Origin: Acidobacteriota bacterium
GTDB lineage: Bacteria; Acidobacteriota; Terriglobia; Terriglobales; Acidobacteriaceae
Length of the DNA stretch: 64,000 nucleotides
Reading direction: 5' to 3'
NCBI GenBank assembly: GCA_021813745.1
Contig: JAKAJO010000127.1
Coordinates: 58,702-122,701 of the forward strand
Shown here: positions 29,873 to 37,956 of the stretch, in pieces
How the letters are laid out: each line of letters starts with the position of its first letter
Position numbering within the stretch: the stretch's first letter is position 1
Notes under the pieces: generated by a model
What the model was told of the DNA's origin: nothing
What the model saw: the letters and a program-made list of their open reading frames with translations, nothing else
Database searches by the model: none
Position numbers and translations under genes: made by a program

Positions 29873-30412
29873 TTACTTCTTCATCTCGTTGAGCGCCGCA
29901 AGCACTTCTTCCGAGTGGCGCGTCGGATCCACCTTCGTCCACACCTTGACGATCTTCCCCTGCGGGTTGATCAGGAATGTGTTGCGATTCGCAATTTTGA
30001 AGCCCATAAAGCTGCCCAGCGATCCGTACTCATCCACAACCCTGTGATCCGGGTCGGCCAACAGGTGGAAGGTCAGCCCATCCTTTGTGCAGAACTGCTT
30101 GTGGCTGTCCACCGTGTCCAGGCTCACGCCCAGGATGACCGCATTGTCCGCCTGAAACTTCGGCAGGTCGCGCTGAAAGTTATGTGCTTCAATCGTGCAC
30201 CCCGTTGTCATGTCTTTGGGATAGAAGTACAGCACCACCCACTTGCCACGATAGCTCTCCAGCGAAATCGGCTGTCCCGTCTGCGAGGGAAGCGTAAATG
30301 TGGGCGCACTCTGTCCCACACTCGGCAGAGTTTCATTGGCCGCGCGCGCTACGCCAAACGCAAGGGCCAATGCCACAGCAGCAGCCACAGCAGGAATCTT
30401 CAGCTTCTTCAA
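29873..30412 (-). CDS. Exported peroxiredoxin of the Bcp/AhpC-TSA class
   Basis: No ATG fits the family, but a TTG at 30412 has GGAGG 5 bases upstream and gives a signal peptide (KKLKIPAVAAAVALALAFGV...ARA), so I take it as the start; an upstream in-frame ATG at 30472 would bury the signal. The mature domain has the Bcp pattern: APTFTLPSQTGQPISLESYRG, the peroxidatic site TTGCTIEAHNF, and GVSLDTVDSHKQF. It reduces peroxides in the periplasm with a thiol partner. It is the last gene of the fabZ-lpxA-lpxI block, 60 bases after lpxI. Confidence 0.88.
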   Translation of the reverse strand: MKKLKIPAVAAAVALALAFGVARAANETLPSVGQSAPTFTLPSQTGQPISLESYRGKWVVLYFYPKDMTTGCTIEAHNFQRDLPKFQADNAVILGVSLDTVDSHKQFCTKDGLTFHLLADPDHRVVDEYGSLGSFMGFKIANRNTFLINPQGKIVKVWTKVDPTRHSEEVLAALNEMKK

Positions 30413-30472
30413 AGGAAACCTCCAAGGGGCGGACGCGTCGGCGCGCGTCGGGGACGCAGAGTCAGCCCACAA

Positions 30473-31330
30473 TCAGTATCCGCGCCCAGACGCAACCATG
30501 GCAATCCCCGCCTCGCTCGCCCGCCGCAGCATGTTGTCCCGGTCAAAAAGCAGCGTCCGTCCCGCTTCGATGGAAAGACACGTCGCCCCCGCGGCAATCA
30601 TCGCTTCCACGGTCCGCATCCCAATCACCGGCACGTCGAAACGCATGTCCTGGTTGGGCTTGGCCACCTTCACCACCGTCAGCCGCCGCTCCAGCGTGCT
30701 GCCTTCGTCGCCCTCAAGCGACCGCATCAGCACACCCGCACGCTCAATCGTCGCGTCCGTGCCCTCCATCGCCTCCACGGCCACACAGGCCTGTGCCGCC
30801 ACCACCACGGTCTGGCCAATGTCAAAGCCTGCCACCGCTCTCGCCACGTCCAGTCCGTACTCGATATTCTTGCGCTCTTCCTCGTCCGGCGCGCGCTCGG
30901 TCAGCACACCCTCCTCGGCCAGCAGCGGCTCCAGAAAGGCCGTTGAGCTCATCAGCTCAATGCCTTCATCGCCCAGCACCTTCGCCACCGCGCCCAGCAG
31001 CATGTCCGTATTCCGCGTCCGCAGGCTCATCAGCAGCTTCGCCAGCCGCCAGTCCGGACGGATGCTCGAGAAAATTTGTTTATGCTTCACCTGCCCGGCC
31101 ATCACCGCGCGCGTCACGCCTTCTTTATGAAAAGTCTCAATCAGCCGCGACAGCTCGCCTAGCGAGAGCCAGTGCACCGTCACGCCCGCATCGCGCGACG
31201 CGCGCTCATCCATCTCCGCGTCGGTCTCTTCCTTGATCGCCGCCACCACCACCGCAAGCCCCTGCGCCCGCGCCGCATCCAGCAGCAGAAAAGGGAAGCG
31301 CCCATTCCCGGCAATCAGTCCCAGCTTCAC
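30473..31330 (-). CDS. lpxI: UDP-2,3-diacylglucosamine pyrophosphatase LpxI
   Basis: This 285-residue cytosolic/peripheral enzyme makes lipid X from UDP-2,3-diacylglucosamine, the step done by LpxH in enterobacteria. The LpxI pattern is seen: GLIAGNGRFPFLLLDAAR at the N-terminus, VTRAVMAGQVKHKQIF, and the C-terminal domain with QACVAVEAMEGTDATIERA and KVAKPNQDMRFDVPVIG. It starts 2 bases after the lpxA stop and is clearly in an operon with lpxA and fabZ. It indicates a lipid A-bearing outer membrane. Confidence 0.93.
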   Translation of the reverse strand: MKLGLIAGNGRFPFLLLDAARAQGLAVVVAAIKEETDAEMDERASRDAGVTVHWLSLGELSRLIETFHKEGVTRAVMAGQVKHKQIFSSIRPDWRLAKLLMSLRTRNTDMLLGAVAKVLGDEGIELMSSTAFLEPLLAEEGVLTERAPDEEERKNIEYGLDVARAVAGFDIGQTVVVAAQACVAVEAMEGTDATIERAGVLMRSLEGDEGSTLERRLTVVKVAKPNQDMRFDVPVIGMRTVEAMIAAGATCLSIEAGRTLLFDRDNMLRRASEAGIAMVASGRGY

Positions 31331-31332
31331 GG

Positions 31333-32103
31333 TTACTTAATCACCCCGCGCTGGCTCCGCTCGATAAACGCCGCCAGCAGCGCCACGTCCTCGCCTTCCA
31401 GCTCGCGCATCTTTTCGAGAGCCTGTGTCGTGTTCATCTTCGACGCCAGCAGATACCGGTACGCCTTCTGCAGCGTCTGCAGCCGCTCCGGCGAGAAACC
31501 CTTCCGCTGTAATCCAATCTTGTTAATCCCAAAGGCCCGGTTCTCGCGCTTGGCTGAGGTCAGCGAAAACGGCAGCACATCCTGCGTCACAATCGTGCCC
31601 CCGCCGATAAACGCGTGCGCGCCCACCACGCAGTGCTGGTGCACCGGGCAAAACGCGCCCAGCGTCACATAATCCTCAATCGTCACATGCCCCGCCAGCG
31701 TCGCTGCATTCGCCAGGATGCAGTGGCTTCCCACGATGCTGTCATGCCCGATGTGCACGCACGTCATCAGCAGGTTGTGCGAGCCCAGCTGCGTCACGCC
31801 GCCGCCGCCTACCGTGCCGCGGCTGATCGTCACGCTCTCGCGAATCGTGTTCTCATCGCCCAGCACCGTCTCCGTCGGCTCGCCCTTGTACTTCAGGTCC
31901 TGCGGCGCTACGCCAATCGACGCAAACGGATAGATCACATTCCGCGCGCCAATCCGCGTCCGCCCATCCAGCACCACGTGCGAAATCAGCCGGCACTCCT
32001 CGCCCAGCACCACCTCCGGCCCAATCGTGCAGAACGGTCCCACCGTGCACGACGCCGGCACCACCGCGCCCGCCGCCACAATCGCGCTGGGATGAATACT
32101 CAC
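31333..32103 (-). CDS. lpxA: UDP-N-acetylglucosamine acyltransferase LpxA
   Basis: The start is the GTG at 32103, whose bases overlap the fabZ stop as GTGA; this gives the normal beginning SIHPSAIVAAGAVV and 256 residues. LpxA is a trimer with a left-handed beta-helix built of hexapeptide repeats ([LIV]G....), visible throughout, with the catalytic His in LMTCVHIGHDSIVG and the helical C-terminus (LQKAYRYLL). It transfers a hydroxyacyl chain from ACP to UDP-GlcNAc, the first lipid A step. Coupling to FabZ is classic. Confidence 0.95.
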   Translation of the reverse strand: MSIHPSAIVAAGAVVPASCTVGPFCTIGPEVVLGEECRLISHVVLDGRTRIGARNVIYPFASIGVAPQDLKYKGEPTETVLGDENTIRESVTISRGTVGGGGVTQLGSHNLLMTCVHIGHDSIVGSHCILANAATLAGHVTIEDYVTLGAFCPVHQHCVVGAHAFIGGGTIVTQDVLPFSLTSAKRENRAFGINKIGLQRKGFSPERLQTLQKAYRYLLASKMNTTQALEKMRELEGEDVALLAAFIERSQRGVIK

Positions 32104-32567
32104 TCGCCCGCTCCGCCCGGCGCCGTCTCCGCACTCCGCGGCACAATCATGCACGTCAGCGTCGCCTCGCACGCCACCTTGCCGTCGATGAGCGCCTTGC
32201 CCGCCATGCGCCCCGCGCGCGTGCGAAAGCTCAGCACGTCCACTTCAATCCGCAACTGGTCGCCCGGCACCACCTGCCGTCGAAACTTCGCATTGTCAAT
32301 GCCCGTGAATACCGCCAGCTTCGTGTGCCGGTCTGGAAGCTCGTGCAGCATCAGCACCGCGCCTGCCTGCGCCATCGCTTCCACCACCAGCACCCCCGGC
32401 ATAATCGGATGCCCCGGAAAATGGCCCTGGAAGTACGGCTCATTGATCGTCACATTCTTGATCGCCACCGCGCGCTTCGCGCGCTCAAACTCCACAATCC
32501 GGTCGATCAGCAGAAATGGATAACGGTGAGGAAGAAACTCCAGGATCTCCTGGATGTCAAAGGTCAT
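32100..32567 (-). CDS. fabZ: 3-hydroxyacyl-ACP dehydratase FabZ
   Basis: A 155-residue hot-dog-fold enzyme of fatty acid synthesis. Signatures: LPHRYPFLLIDRI, NEPYFQGHFPGHPIMPGVL with the catalytic His, VEAMAQ with the catalytic Glu, and FR..V.PGDQL. Its last bases overlap the lpxA GTG start. Fatty acid and lipid A supply share the same hydroxyacyl-ACP pool, explaining the pairing. Confidence 0.96.
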   Translation of the reverse strand: MTFDIQEILEFLPHRYPFLLIDRIVEFERAKRAVAIKNVTINEPYFQGHFPGHPIMPGVLVVEAMAQAGAVLMLHELPDRHTKLAVFTGIDNAKFRRQVVPGDQLRIEVDVLSFRTRAGRMAGKALIDGKVACEATLTCMIVPRSAETAPGGAGE

Positions 32568-32639
32568 GCTCGGGCTCCATGCGGCATGCAGCCTGGCGCC
32601 GCACGCTCGTCAGCGATTATATCGAAGCCCCATTCGTCT

Positions 32640-33455
32640 CTAGTGCTTCTTGATCCTGCGCGCCCACGTGTCCACGTCCCAGAAGTCTGTCGGCAGGTCG
32701 CGGTTATATTCCACCTTGTCCGTGTAATACTGTCGCACTTCTTCCCCATTCTTGTAGCGCGTAATGCTGAACGCCGTCGGCAATCCCTCCACCGTGTGGT
32801 AATCCTCATACTCCTCGGCGTCCGTGTCCTTGTCCTTGAACTGAGGATCGCGATATTGGAAGACCCGCTGCACCGGCAAATGTGTCATCGCATCTGTCTG
32901 GATCGTCACCGAGTCGTTGGATGCCGATATCAGCGTCACCTGGTCCACCAGGTGGCGGTACTCCACACGCTGCCCCTCATAAATCGCAATCGTCTTCGGA
33001 TCCTTCAGCCACACCTTCACTGCCGTCTCAATCGAGTGGTCCCGCCGCCGCAGAAATTCATCCAACTGATCCTTCGGCAGCGCCTTCTTCCCGCGATACG
33101 TTACCTCCCACCCCGTGCGCCCCACGTAGAACTGCAGCACGTCCCTGTGCTTCGTGTACTCAATCCGGTCATGATCCGGCCACTGGTGAAAATCCCAATA
33201 CAGCGTCGTTCCCAGGTCAGGAGTCCCGTGAAAGAACGCAGCAATGTGCCCCTGCCGCATCTCGTTGTTCACGTTCAGCCACAGCGTGCCGCCCAGCGCC
33301 ACCACCATCGCGTCCAGAACCGCCAGCGCCTTCTTGGCATTCGTTGCTCCCGCATCATCGGCCGGCTCCGTCTGCATCTTCGCCGGCACAGCCAGCAGCG
33401 CCGCCAACGCCGCGCATCCTACTCTGCTCATCCACCGCCGCTGCCAGTTCTTCAT
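32640..33455 (-). CDS. Exported protein of unknown function, possibly LolA-like fold
   Basis: 271 residues when started at the ATG at 33455 (AAGGAC upstream), which gives a signal peptide (MKNWQRRWMSRVGCAALAALLAVPA). The mature part is hydrophilic with alternating strands (TTLYWDFHQWPDHDRIEYT; VLQFYVGRTGWEVTYRGKK; QRVEYRHLVDQVTLISASN) like outer-membrane lipoprotein-sorting beta-sheets, an impression only. It sits between SDR and fabZ in a lipid A gene cluster, 10 bases after the SDR stop, so an envelope role is inferred. I do not recognise a named family. Confidence 0.7.
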   Translation of the reverse strand: MKNWQRRWMSRVGCAALAALLAVPAKMQTEPADDAGATNAKKALAVLDAMVVALGGTLWLNVNNEMRQGHIAAFFHGTPDLGTTLYWDFHQWPDHDRIEYTKHRDVLQFYVGRTGWEVTYRGKKALPKDQLDEFLRRRDHSIETAVKVWLKDPKTIAIYEGQRVEYRHLVDQVTLISASNDSVTIQTDAMTHLPVQRVFQYRDPQFKDKDTDAEEYEDYHTVEGLPTAFSITRYKNGEEVRQYYTDKVEYNRDLPTDFWDVDTWARRIKKH

Positions 33456-33465
33456 TCGTGTCCTT

Positions 33466-34266
33466 TTACCCCACCAGCACCGCGCCACCGTTCACGTTCA
33501 GCACTTCTCCGCTGATGAACCCCGCCAGTGGCGTACACAGAAATAGCACCGGGCCCGCAATCTCCCGCGCCGTCGCCGCCCGCCCCACCGGAATCCCTTC
33601 CCGTATCCGCGGCCCCAGCTCCGGATCGTCCAGCGCCGCTGCGCTCATCTCAGTCGCCACCCAGCCCGGTGCCACACAGTTCACCCGGATCCCCCGCGGC
33701 GCCAGTTCGCTCGAAAGGCTCTTCGTCAGACTGATCAGCGCGCCTTTCGTTACGGCATAGTCCGCATGGTTCGCCTCGCCGCGCTGCCCCGCCGTTGAGC
33801 TGATTAAAACAATATGCCCCCGCAGCCCGTCCACCTCCGTCGCCGGCGGCCCCTGCAGCTCCATCTGCGTCACCGCCGCCTGCACCAGCCCAAACACCGA
33901 GTCCAGATTCACGCCCAGCGTCCGCCGCCACTGCTCCTCGGTCATCAGCTCAATCGGCATCTCTTCCGGCGGCCAGATGCCATGGTTCGCCACCAGCGCG
34001 TCCAGCCGTCCAAAGGCCTTCACCGCCGCGCCCACCAGCGCCCGCCCATCCGCAGCGCAGTTCAGCTCCTGCGCCACGGCCACGCACTGCGCCGGCCCGC
34101 CACACTCCGCCATCAGCGCCAGCGCCTGCTCCCGCGCCTGCCGGTAGCTAAAGACCACCCGCGCCCCCGCCTCCACAAACAGCCGCACCGCCTCCGCGCC
34201 AATCCCGCGCGACCCGCCCGTAATCAGCGCCACCTTCCCGTCTAACCGCAGCGAAACTCCCGTCAT
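33466..34266 (-). CDS. SDR family NAD(P)-dependent oxidoreductase (FabG-like)
   Basis: This 266-residue classical short-chain dehydrogenase has the nucleotide loop TGGSRGIG, NHG in place of NAG, an active site of Ser (LISSTAG) and YAVTKG (Tyr and Lys), and the C-terminal PGWVATEM and SGEVLNVNGG. These reduce carbonyls with NADPH; a FabG-like role in 3-oxoacyl reduction fits its position upstream of fabZ-lpxA, but the substrate is not certain. It begins the cluster running to the peroxiredoxin. Confidence 0.88.
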   Translation of the reverse strand: MTGVSLRLDGKVALITGGSRGIGAEAVRLFVEAGARVVFSYRQAREQALALMAECGGPAQCVAVAQELNCAADGRALVGAAVKAFGRLDALVANHGIWPPEEMPIELMTEEQWRRTLGVNLDSVFGLVQAAVTQMELQGPPATEVDGLRGHIVLISSTAGQRGEANHADYAVTKGALISLTKSLSSELAPRGIRVNCVAPGWVATEMSAAALDDPELGPRIREGIPVGRAATAREIAGPVLFLCTPLAGFISGEVLNVNGGAVLVG

Positions 34267-34429
34267 AGGCCCAAACTAATCCATCCCCCATCCCCTGTCG
34301 AGTCACACCCGCCCAGTCAGACGACTCCGGGTGCCCCACCTTCGCCGATGCGCGCAGCGCAGCGGTTAAGGTGGGAGTCAACCCCCACTACACGCTGGGT
34401 GCAGGTGCCCCATCCTAGGCGCGTGCGCA

Positions 34430-34511
34430 GGCCCGGGTGCCGGGGAACGTTGTGCGCTCCACCCCAAATGCTGGTTGCCCCGGGTGCCTCGCCTTTGGGC
34501 ACCCGGGAGGA
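34430..34511 (+). repeat. REP-like palindromic repeat, copy A, upstream of the RAYT gene
   Basis: A 10-bp perfect stem (34479-34488 CCCGGGTGCC and 34498-34507 complement) with loop TCGCCTTTG, preceded by GGTTGCC and by a GCCCGGGTGCCGGGG segment. The same order occurs in copy C at 36553 and, inverted, in copy B at 35114. A further palindromic stretch (34334-34375, CCCCACCTT...AAGGTGGG) lies just upstream in the same gene-free gap. Confidence 0.75.
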
Positions 34512-34581
34512 CCCAGACCTCGGCAGGCTGGCCTTTGTCTCTTCTCGACATCGGACAGGTTTCGCTGTACCCTTTCGGTCA

Positions 34582-35109
34582 ATGCCGCGCGGCCTGATTC
34601 GATACGAGCATCTTGGCTGTTTCCACTTTCTCACCTTCAGTTGTTTTCACCGGTTCCAGCATCTGGGCGCGGCGGAAGCGCGCGATCTGTTTGAGGATGC
34701 CCTGGAGCGCACCCGCCGCCGCTACAAGTTCGTGGTCGGTGGTTACGTTGCAATGCCCGAGCATGTGCATCTTATGATCGGCGAGCCGGCGAAGAGCACA
34801 GTCTCCGGCGTGGTTCACGCGCTCAAGCTCTCGGTGGCAATGCGGCGCGCAGACCGGCCTTTCTGGCAGGCGCGTTATTACGATTTCCCCGTGCACAACG
34901 AGGCAAAGCGCGTGGAAAAGCTAAGGTATATGCACCGGAATCCGGTTGTGCGCGGTCTGGTAGAGAAGCCGGAAGACTGGAGATGGTCGAGTTTTCGCCA
35001 CTACGCAACGGGTGTCGAGGGCGTCGTGGAGATCGAGTCGGAGTGGACGGCGGCGCGGCGTGAAGGACAATTACCACAGCATTTGCGGTACAAGGAGAAG
35101 GCTGGTTGA
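34582..35109 (+). CDS. rayT: REP-associated tyrosine transposase (RAYT, IS200/Y1 family)
   Basis: The protein has 175 residues when started at the ATG at 34582; the frame continues upstream into repeats but the family begins here (PRGLIRYEHLGCFHFLTFSC). The Y1 HUH-type nuclease features are visible: the metal-binding pair in AMPEHVHLMI and the catalytic Tyr in KLRYMHRNPVVRGLV, and a WRWSSFRHYATG ending. RAYTs cut and join single-stranded DNA at REP hairpins and are thought to spread or maintain them. Three REP-like hairpins of one family surround it, the expected partnership. It is a domesticated single-copy gene, not a complete IS. Confidence 0.85.
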   Translation: MPRGLIRYEHLGCFHFLTFSCFHRFQHLGAAEARDLFEDALERTRRRYKFVVGGYVAMPEHVHLMIGEPAKSTVSGVVHALKLSVAMRRADRPFWQARYYDFPVHNEAKRVEKLRYMHRNPVVRGLVEKPEDWRWSSFRHYATGVEGVVEIESEWTAARREGQLPQHLRYKEKAG

Positions 35110-35113
35110 GTAC

Positions 35114-35200
35114 CGTGGTCTCCCAGGTGCCCAAAAGCGAGGCACCTGGGGCAACCACGATGGTGGTAAAGCGCTCGGTTTGGCACTCGGGCCACCCGCC
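35114..35200 (-). repeat. REP-like palindromic repeat, copy B, inverted, downstream of the RAYT gene
   Basis: Stem 35122-35131 (CCCAGGTGCC) and 35141-35150 with loop CAAAAGCGA, which on the minus strand reads TCGCTTTTG as in copy C. An outer pair CGTGGT/ACCACG extends it. The minus-strand GGTGGCCCGAGTGCC segment near 35186-35200 matches the leading part of copy C. Confidence 0.75.
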
Positions 35201-35607
35201 CGGTGTTTGCGGATCGCGGGGTGACGATTCGCGCGCTGGCGCCGGAACTGAACGGGCTGCGTGGGATTCGGATTGCCTCGCGCGAGGGCGGAACGCTGCG
35301 CGTGAAGCTGGAGAAGCCGGCGCAGATGCTGGTGGGGTTTGTTCGGGATGCGTCGCGGAAGGAGTCGGTGCTGGACCCGGAGACGGAGCAGTGGAACCTG
35401 GTGATGCTGAATGCGGTGACGGCGGGCAAGCTGGCTCCGCTGGCGGTGTGGGCCAAGCCGCTGCCCGCGGGCGAGAACGAGCTGGACATGGGCAAGGGCG
35501 CGTATGTGGTGCTGGGGTTTGTGCCGGAGGATCTGCACATGGCGCCGCATGTGAACGAGGCGCAGAGCGCAGGCGGGGCGGAGAATCTGGACTGGATGTT
35601 TGAGTAG
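35170..35607 (+). pseudogene. 3' remnant of a larger gene truncated at a REP element
   Basis: An open frame runs from the end of REP copy B (stop at 35167) to 35607. It encodes a coherent, soluble C-terminal-like segment: TIRALAPELNGLRGIRIAS, then KPAQMLVGFVRDA, LNAVTAGKLAPLAVWAKPLP, and LDMGKGAYVVLGFVPED. A GTG at 35203 could start a 134-residue protein but has no ribosome site. The frame begins inside the repeat, so I read this as the tail of a longer ancestral gene. The original family is not recognised; carbohydrate-active enzymes of acidobacteria sometimes end in such beta-sandwiches. Confidence 0.5.
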
Positions 35608-35639
35608 GGCGGGTGTGGCACGGCGGGGATTTGTGCTTT

Positions 35640-35665
35640 CCCAGGTCTCAGAAGCGAGACGTGGG
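35640..35665. repeat. REP-like hairpin of a second type
   Basis: Arms 35640-35649 (CCCAGGTCTC) and 35656-35665 (GAGACGTGGG) pair at 9 of 10 positions around loop AGAAGC. It follows the gene remnant and lies before the DUF6988-like gene. The stem differs from copies A-C but the GGGTG/CCCA framework is similar. Confidence 0.55.
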
Positions 35666-35799
35666 CGCGCATCTTCGTGATGGGTTGGGGAGGCGCGAGA
35701 TGTGGGCCACGTCAGTTACCCAGATTCCGTGGTGACATGGGATCGTGATACTTAGACAGGCCCCCGGTCCTTTTCGCGATAATCTGTGTTGAACAGCTC

Positions 35800-36456
35800 A
35801 TGGCAGTCAGCGGCGAAGATCTGCGTGCACTGAAAATCGGACGAGAATGCATTCAAGAAATGCGCAGCCTTTTGCCGGTTGAGTCCGAGGGTGCTGCACC
35901 CTGTTCACTTGTCGACCCACTGCTGACAATCTGTCTTCAACATTGCGATTCTATTTTGCTTCTTCTCGAACCGGGAGAGAACGTCGCAAGTGCCGAGGCT
36001 CTCTTGCGGCCGATGGTTGAATCGGCATTTCGGTTACTTTGGCTTATGCAGAAGAAGGAGCGGGCAGATCAAATCAAAGCTGGGAGACTGACGTTCCCCA
36101 GCTTTTCTCGATTGGTGAGGAACGTAGCAGGGGCGGCTAAGCGGAAACCGGCTGATTTGCAAACTGTTACAACGAACCTCCATGACTTAGCGCATGCCGG
36201 GATGCTCCAGCTTAGGAATCATTTCAAAGAAGCGCAAAAGAATACGAATCCGATTCACGTGAAGCTTGGTCACCGCTTGCCAGCAATTCTTGCAATGCAA
36301 ATGGCGATGATCGCCTGCGGGAGTTTCTGCGTCATCACTGGAAAGCAGCAGGAACACGAGCAGATAGCTCAGGTCTATTTAGTGCATTGCTGCGGCGCAA
36401 TGGTTGAAGTTCTGAATGCATTCACACCGGTCAAATCCATGCCACCCACCAACTAG
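35800..36456 (+). CDS. DUF6988/DUF5677-like protein, probably acquired
   Basis: This 218-residue soluble helical protein has the pattern 'RP..E..FR..WL...' at LLRPMVESAFRLLWLMQKKERAD, then a basic region and LHDLAHAGMLQLRNHF with a conserved His pair, then hydrophobic helices (AMQMAMIACGSFCVI). This resembles DUF6988/DUF5677 proteins, whose function is unknown. The coding sequence is less GC-rich than its neighbours and is bracketed by REP-like hairpins, which suggests transfer. The start at 35800 is the first plausible ATG; no strong ribosome site. Confidence 0.6.
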   Translation: MAVSGEDLRALKIGRECIQEMRSLLPVESEGAAPCSLVDPLLTICLQHCDSILLLLEPGENVASAEALLRPMVESAFRLLWLMQKKERADQIKAGRLTFPSFSRLVRNVAGAAKRKPADLQTVTTNLHDLAHAGMLQLRNHFKEAQKNTNPIHVKLGHRLPAILAMQMAMIACGSFCVITGKQQEHEQIAQVYLVHCCGAMVEVLNAFTPVKSMPPTN

Positions 36457-36552
36457 GTGGGTGAATCGTGCATCCGGGTTTGTGGTGGGCTAGGACGGGT
36501 GGCCCGTCCACTCCGGTTTTTCCCTTCCCGGCCACAGAATCGGGTGGCGGGT

Positions 36553-36632
36553 GGCCCGGGTGCCGGGGGAGTGCAGTGCGTTCCCCCACTGAAATGGTTG
36601 CCCCAGGTGCCTCGCTTTTGGGCACCTGGGAG
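36553..36632 (+). repeat. REP-like palindromic repeat, copy C
   Basis: Stem 36602-36611 (CCCAGGTGCC) and 36621-36630 with loop TCGCTTTTG, preceded by GGTTGCC and GGCCCGGGTGCCGGGG as in copy A. It begins a gene-free stretch 36457-37200. Confidence 0.75.
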
Positions 36633-36799
36633 GCACAAACCTAACCCCGCCACCGAACAGCTGAGAGCTGAAGGCTGAAAGCTGCTTTTCGTCAACCCCC
36701 ACCGCGCGCACTTTTCCTCTAACCCACTCATTCCACTCGCAAGAAACTTTGCGCCGTTTTGCATGTTCATTCCGGGAAAAGCGCATACTGGAACCATCA

Positions 36800-36841
36800 G
36801 CCTGAGACCCGCGCCCACCGGCCCGCGCCTCAGGCATTTTT
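36800..36841 (+). terminator. Terminator-like hairpin in gene-free region
   Basis: Arms 36800-36806 (GCCTGAG) and 36829-36835 (CTCAGGC) enclose a GC-rich loop and are followed by ATTTTT. No gene ends close upstream on this strand, so it could end a small RNA; nothing else supports one. Confidence 0.35.
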
Positions 36842-37200
36842 CGTTCCGGAGACCCGCACAATGATGACCTGTCTTACGCCCGCCACCAGTCCTTCAAGAC
36901 CATGCCTGCGCTCTCCCTCGAACGGTCAGGAATCCGCCCGGTCTACTCGGTCGGGGATTAGCCCGGTTTGTACCCCACCGGATACCCCCCCTGCAACATT
37001 TTCCTCCTCCTCAGATTCCTTGTATGTTTTGGGGCAGCAGGCTTTCACTTTTCTTCGCCTCCAGCCGAAGAAAAATAAATACCCACCCCCCCTCCTAAAT
37101 TGATTTGCGGTTTTCCACAAAAAGCATGCACAAAGAGCCCGACCGGTTTTCGTGTCGTCTTCGCTTTATCAGATTGCAGCCGGGAATGCGCGACGCCCGC
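36842..37200. other. Gene-free stretch, nothing recognised
   Basis: Short Pro/Ser-rich frames occur but have no ribosome site or family resemblance. A C-rich run lies near 37083. I see no gene, RNA or element here. Confidence 0.5.
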
Positions 37201-37392
37201 TTAGATGGTGCGCAGCACCCGCACCGGCACCATAAAGAGAGCCGTGATGAGCGCCAGCACGCCGCCCACCGCAATGCCCACCACGCGGAAAGGCAGCAGC
37301 ACGAGCCACACAAGGGGGTAGAGCACCAGCGCCAAAAGCGCAAGCGGCCAGCACAGCACCAGCAGAATGCAGAAAAGGAGGAACTTAACCAT
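37201..37392 (-). CDS. Small integral membrane protein, unknown
   Basis: A 63-residue protein made almost wholly of two hydrophobic segments (MVKFLLFCILLVLCWPLALL and VGIAVGGVLALITALFMVP) with a basic end (RVLRTI). GAGG lies about 10 bases before the ATG. Other frames of this stretch are unlike proteins. Its small size and lack of conserved polar residues prevent any functional call. Confidence 0.55.
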   Translation of the reverse strand: MVKFLLFCILLVLCWPLALLALVLYPLVWLVLLPFRVVGIAVGGVLALITALFMVPVRVLRTI

Positions 37393-37483
37393 GGCTTCAG
37401 CGCCTCATGTGTCGTTGGGGCCTTCAAAACACGCACCCCAACCTGAGAAAGGATACGTCCATTGCGCCCATCTGGTTCCCGCC

Positions 37484-37945
37484 TCAGTTCCGCTTCGCCT
37501 TGCCCCGGCGTTCAGCAGATCTCTCCCCTGCGACAAGCACCTTCTTCCGCTCGCGGATCACCTTGGCGCGCTCCTTTTCCGGCAGCGCCAGCACGGTCTT
37601 CGTGCGCTTCGGCAGCTTCTCGAAGATCAACGCATGCGCGCATCGGAGCTCCTCTTCGACTTCACGTGCGCGCAGCGTGTCCCATCGCTCCATCGTCACC
37701 CAGTGCGCCTTCGCCAGGTACGGCGCGGGAATCATCCCTTCCACCTCCAGCAGTTCGTGGAAGCGTTCCGCGCCGCAGTGGAACCAAAGCACTCCGATGC
37801 CAATGCCCTCCAGGTCTGTCATCGCAAACATCTTCCCGCCAATGTCGCGATCGCCCACCCAATACACAAGGTGGTGCCCCCAGTTCACCGTCTCCACCAC
37901 GTGCGGCAATGCCAGACAAATTGCACGAATGCGCTCGTTGTCCAT
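37484..37945 (-). CDS. MmcQ/YjbR family protein
   Basis: This 153-residue protein has the family pattern: RAICLALPHVVETVNWGHHLVY at the N-terminus (helix plus WG loop), GGKMFAMTDLEG, WFHCGAERF..LLEVEGMIPAPYLAKAHWV, then a Lys/Arg-rich tail. MmcQ/YjbR proteins adopt a double-wing DNA-binding fold; their target is unknown. It starts 11 bases after the adenosine deaminase stop on the same strand, so they share a transcript. Confidence 0.88.
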   Translation of the reverse strand: MDNERIRAICLALPHVVETVNWGHHLVYWVGDRDIGGKMFAMTDLEGIGIGVLWFHCGAERFHELLEVEGMIPAPYLAKAHWVTMERWDTLRAREVEEELRCAHALIFEKLPKRTKTVLALPEKERAKVIRERKKVLVAGERSAERRGKAKRN

Positions 37946-37956
37946 ACCTCTCCTGC

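Noticed and set aside
36759..37103. Pro/Ser-rich 114-codon open frame
   Set aside because: Composition is that of untranslated C-rich DNA, with no ribosome site or family resemblance; it also covers a terminator-like hairpin.
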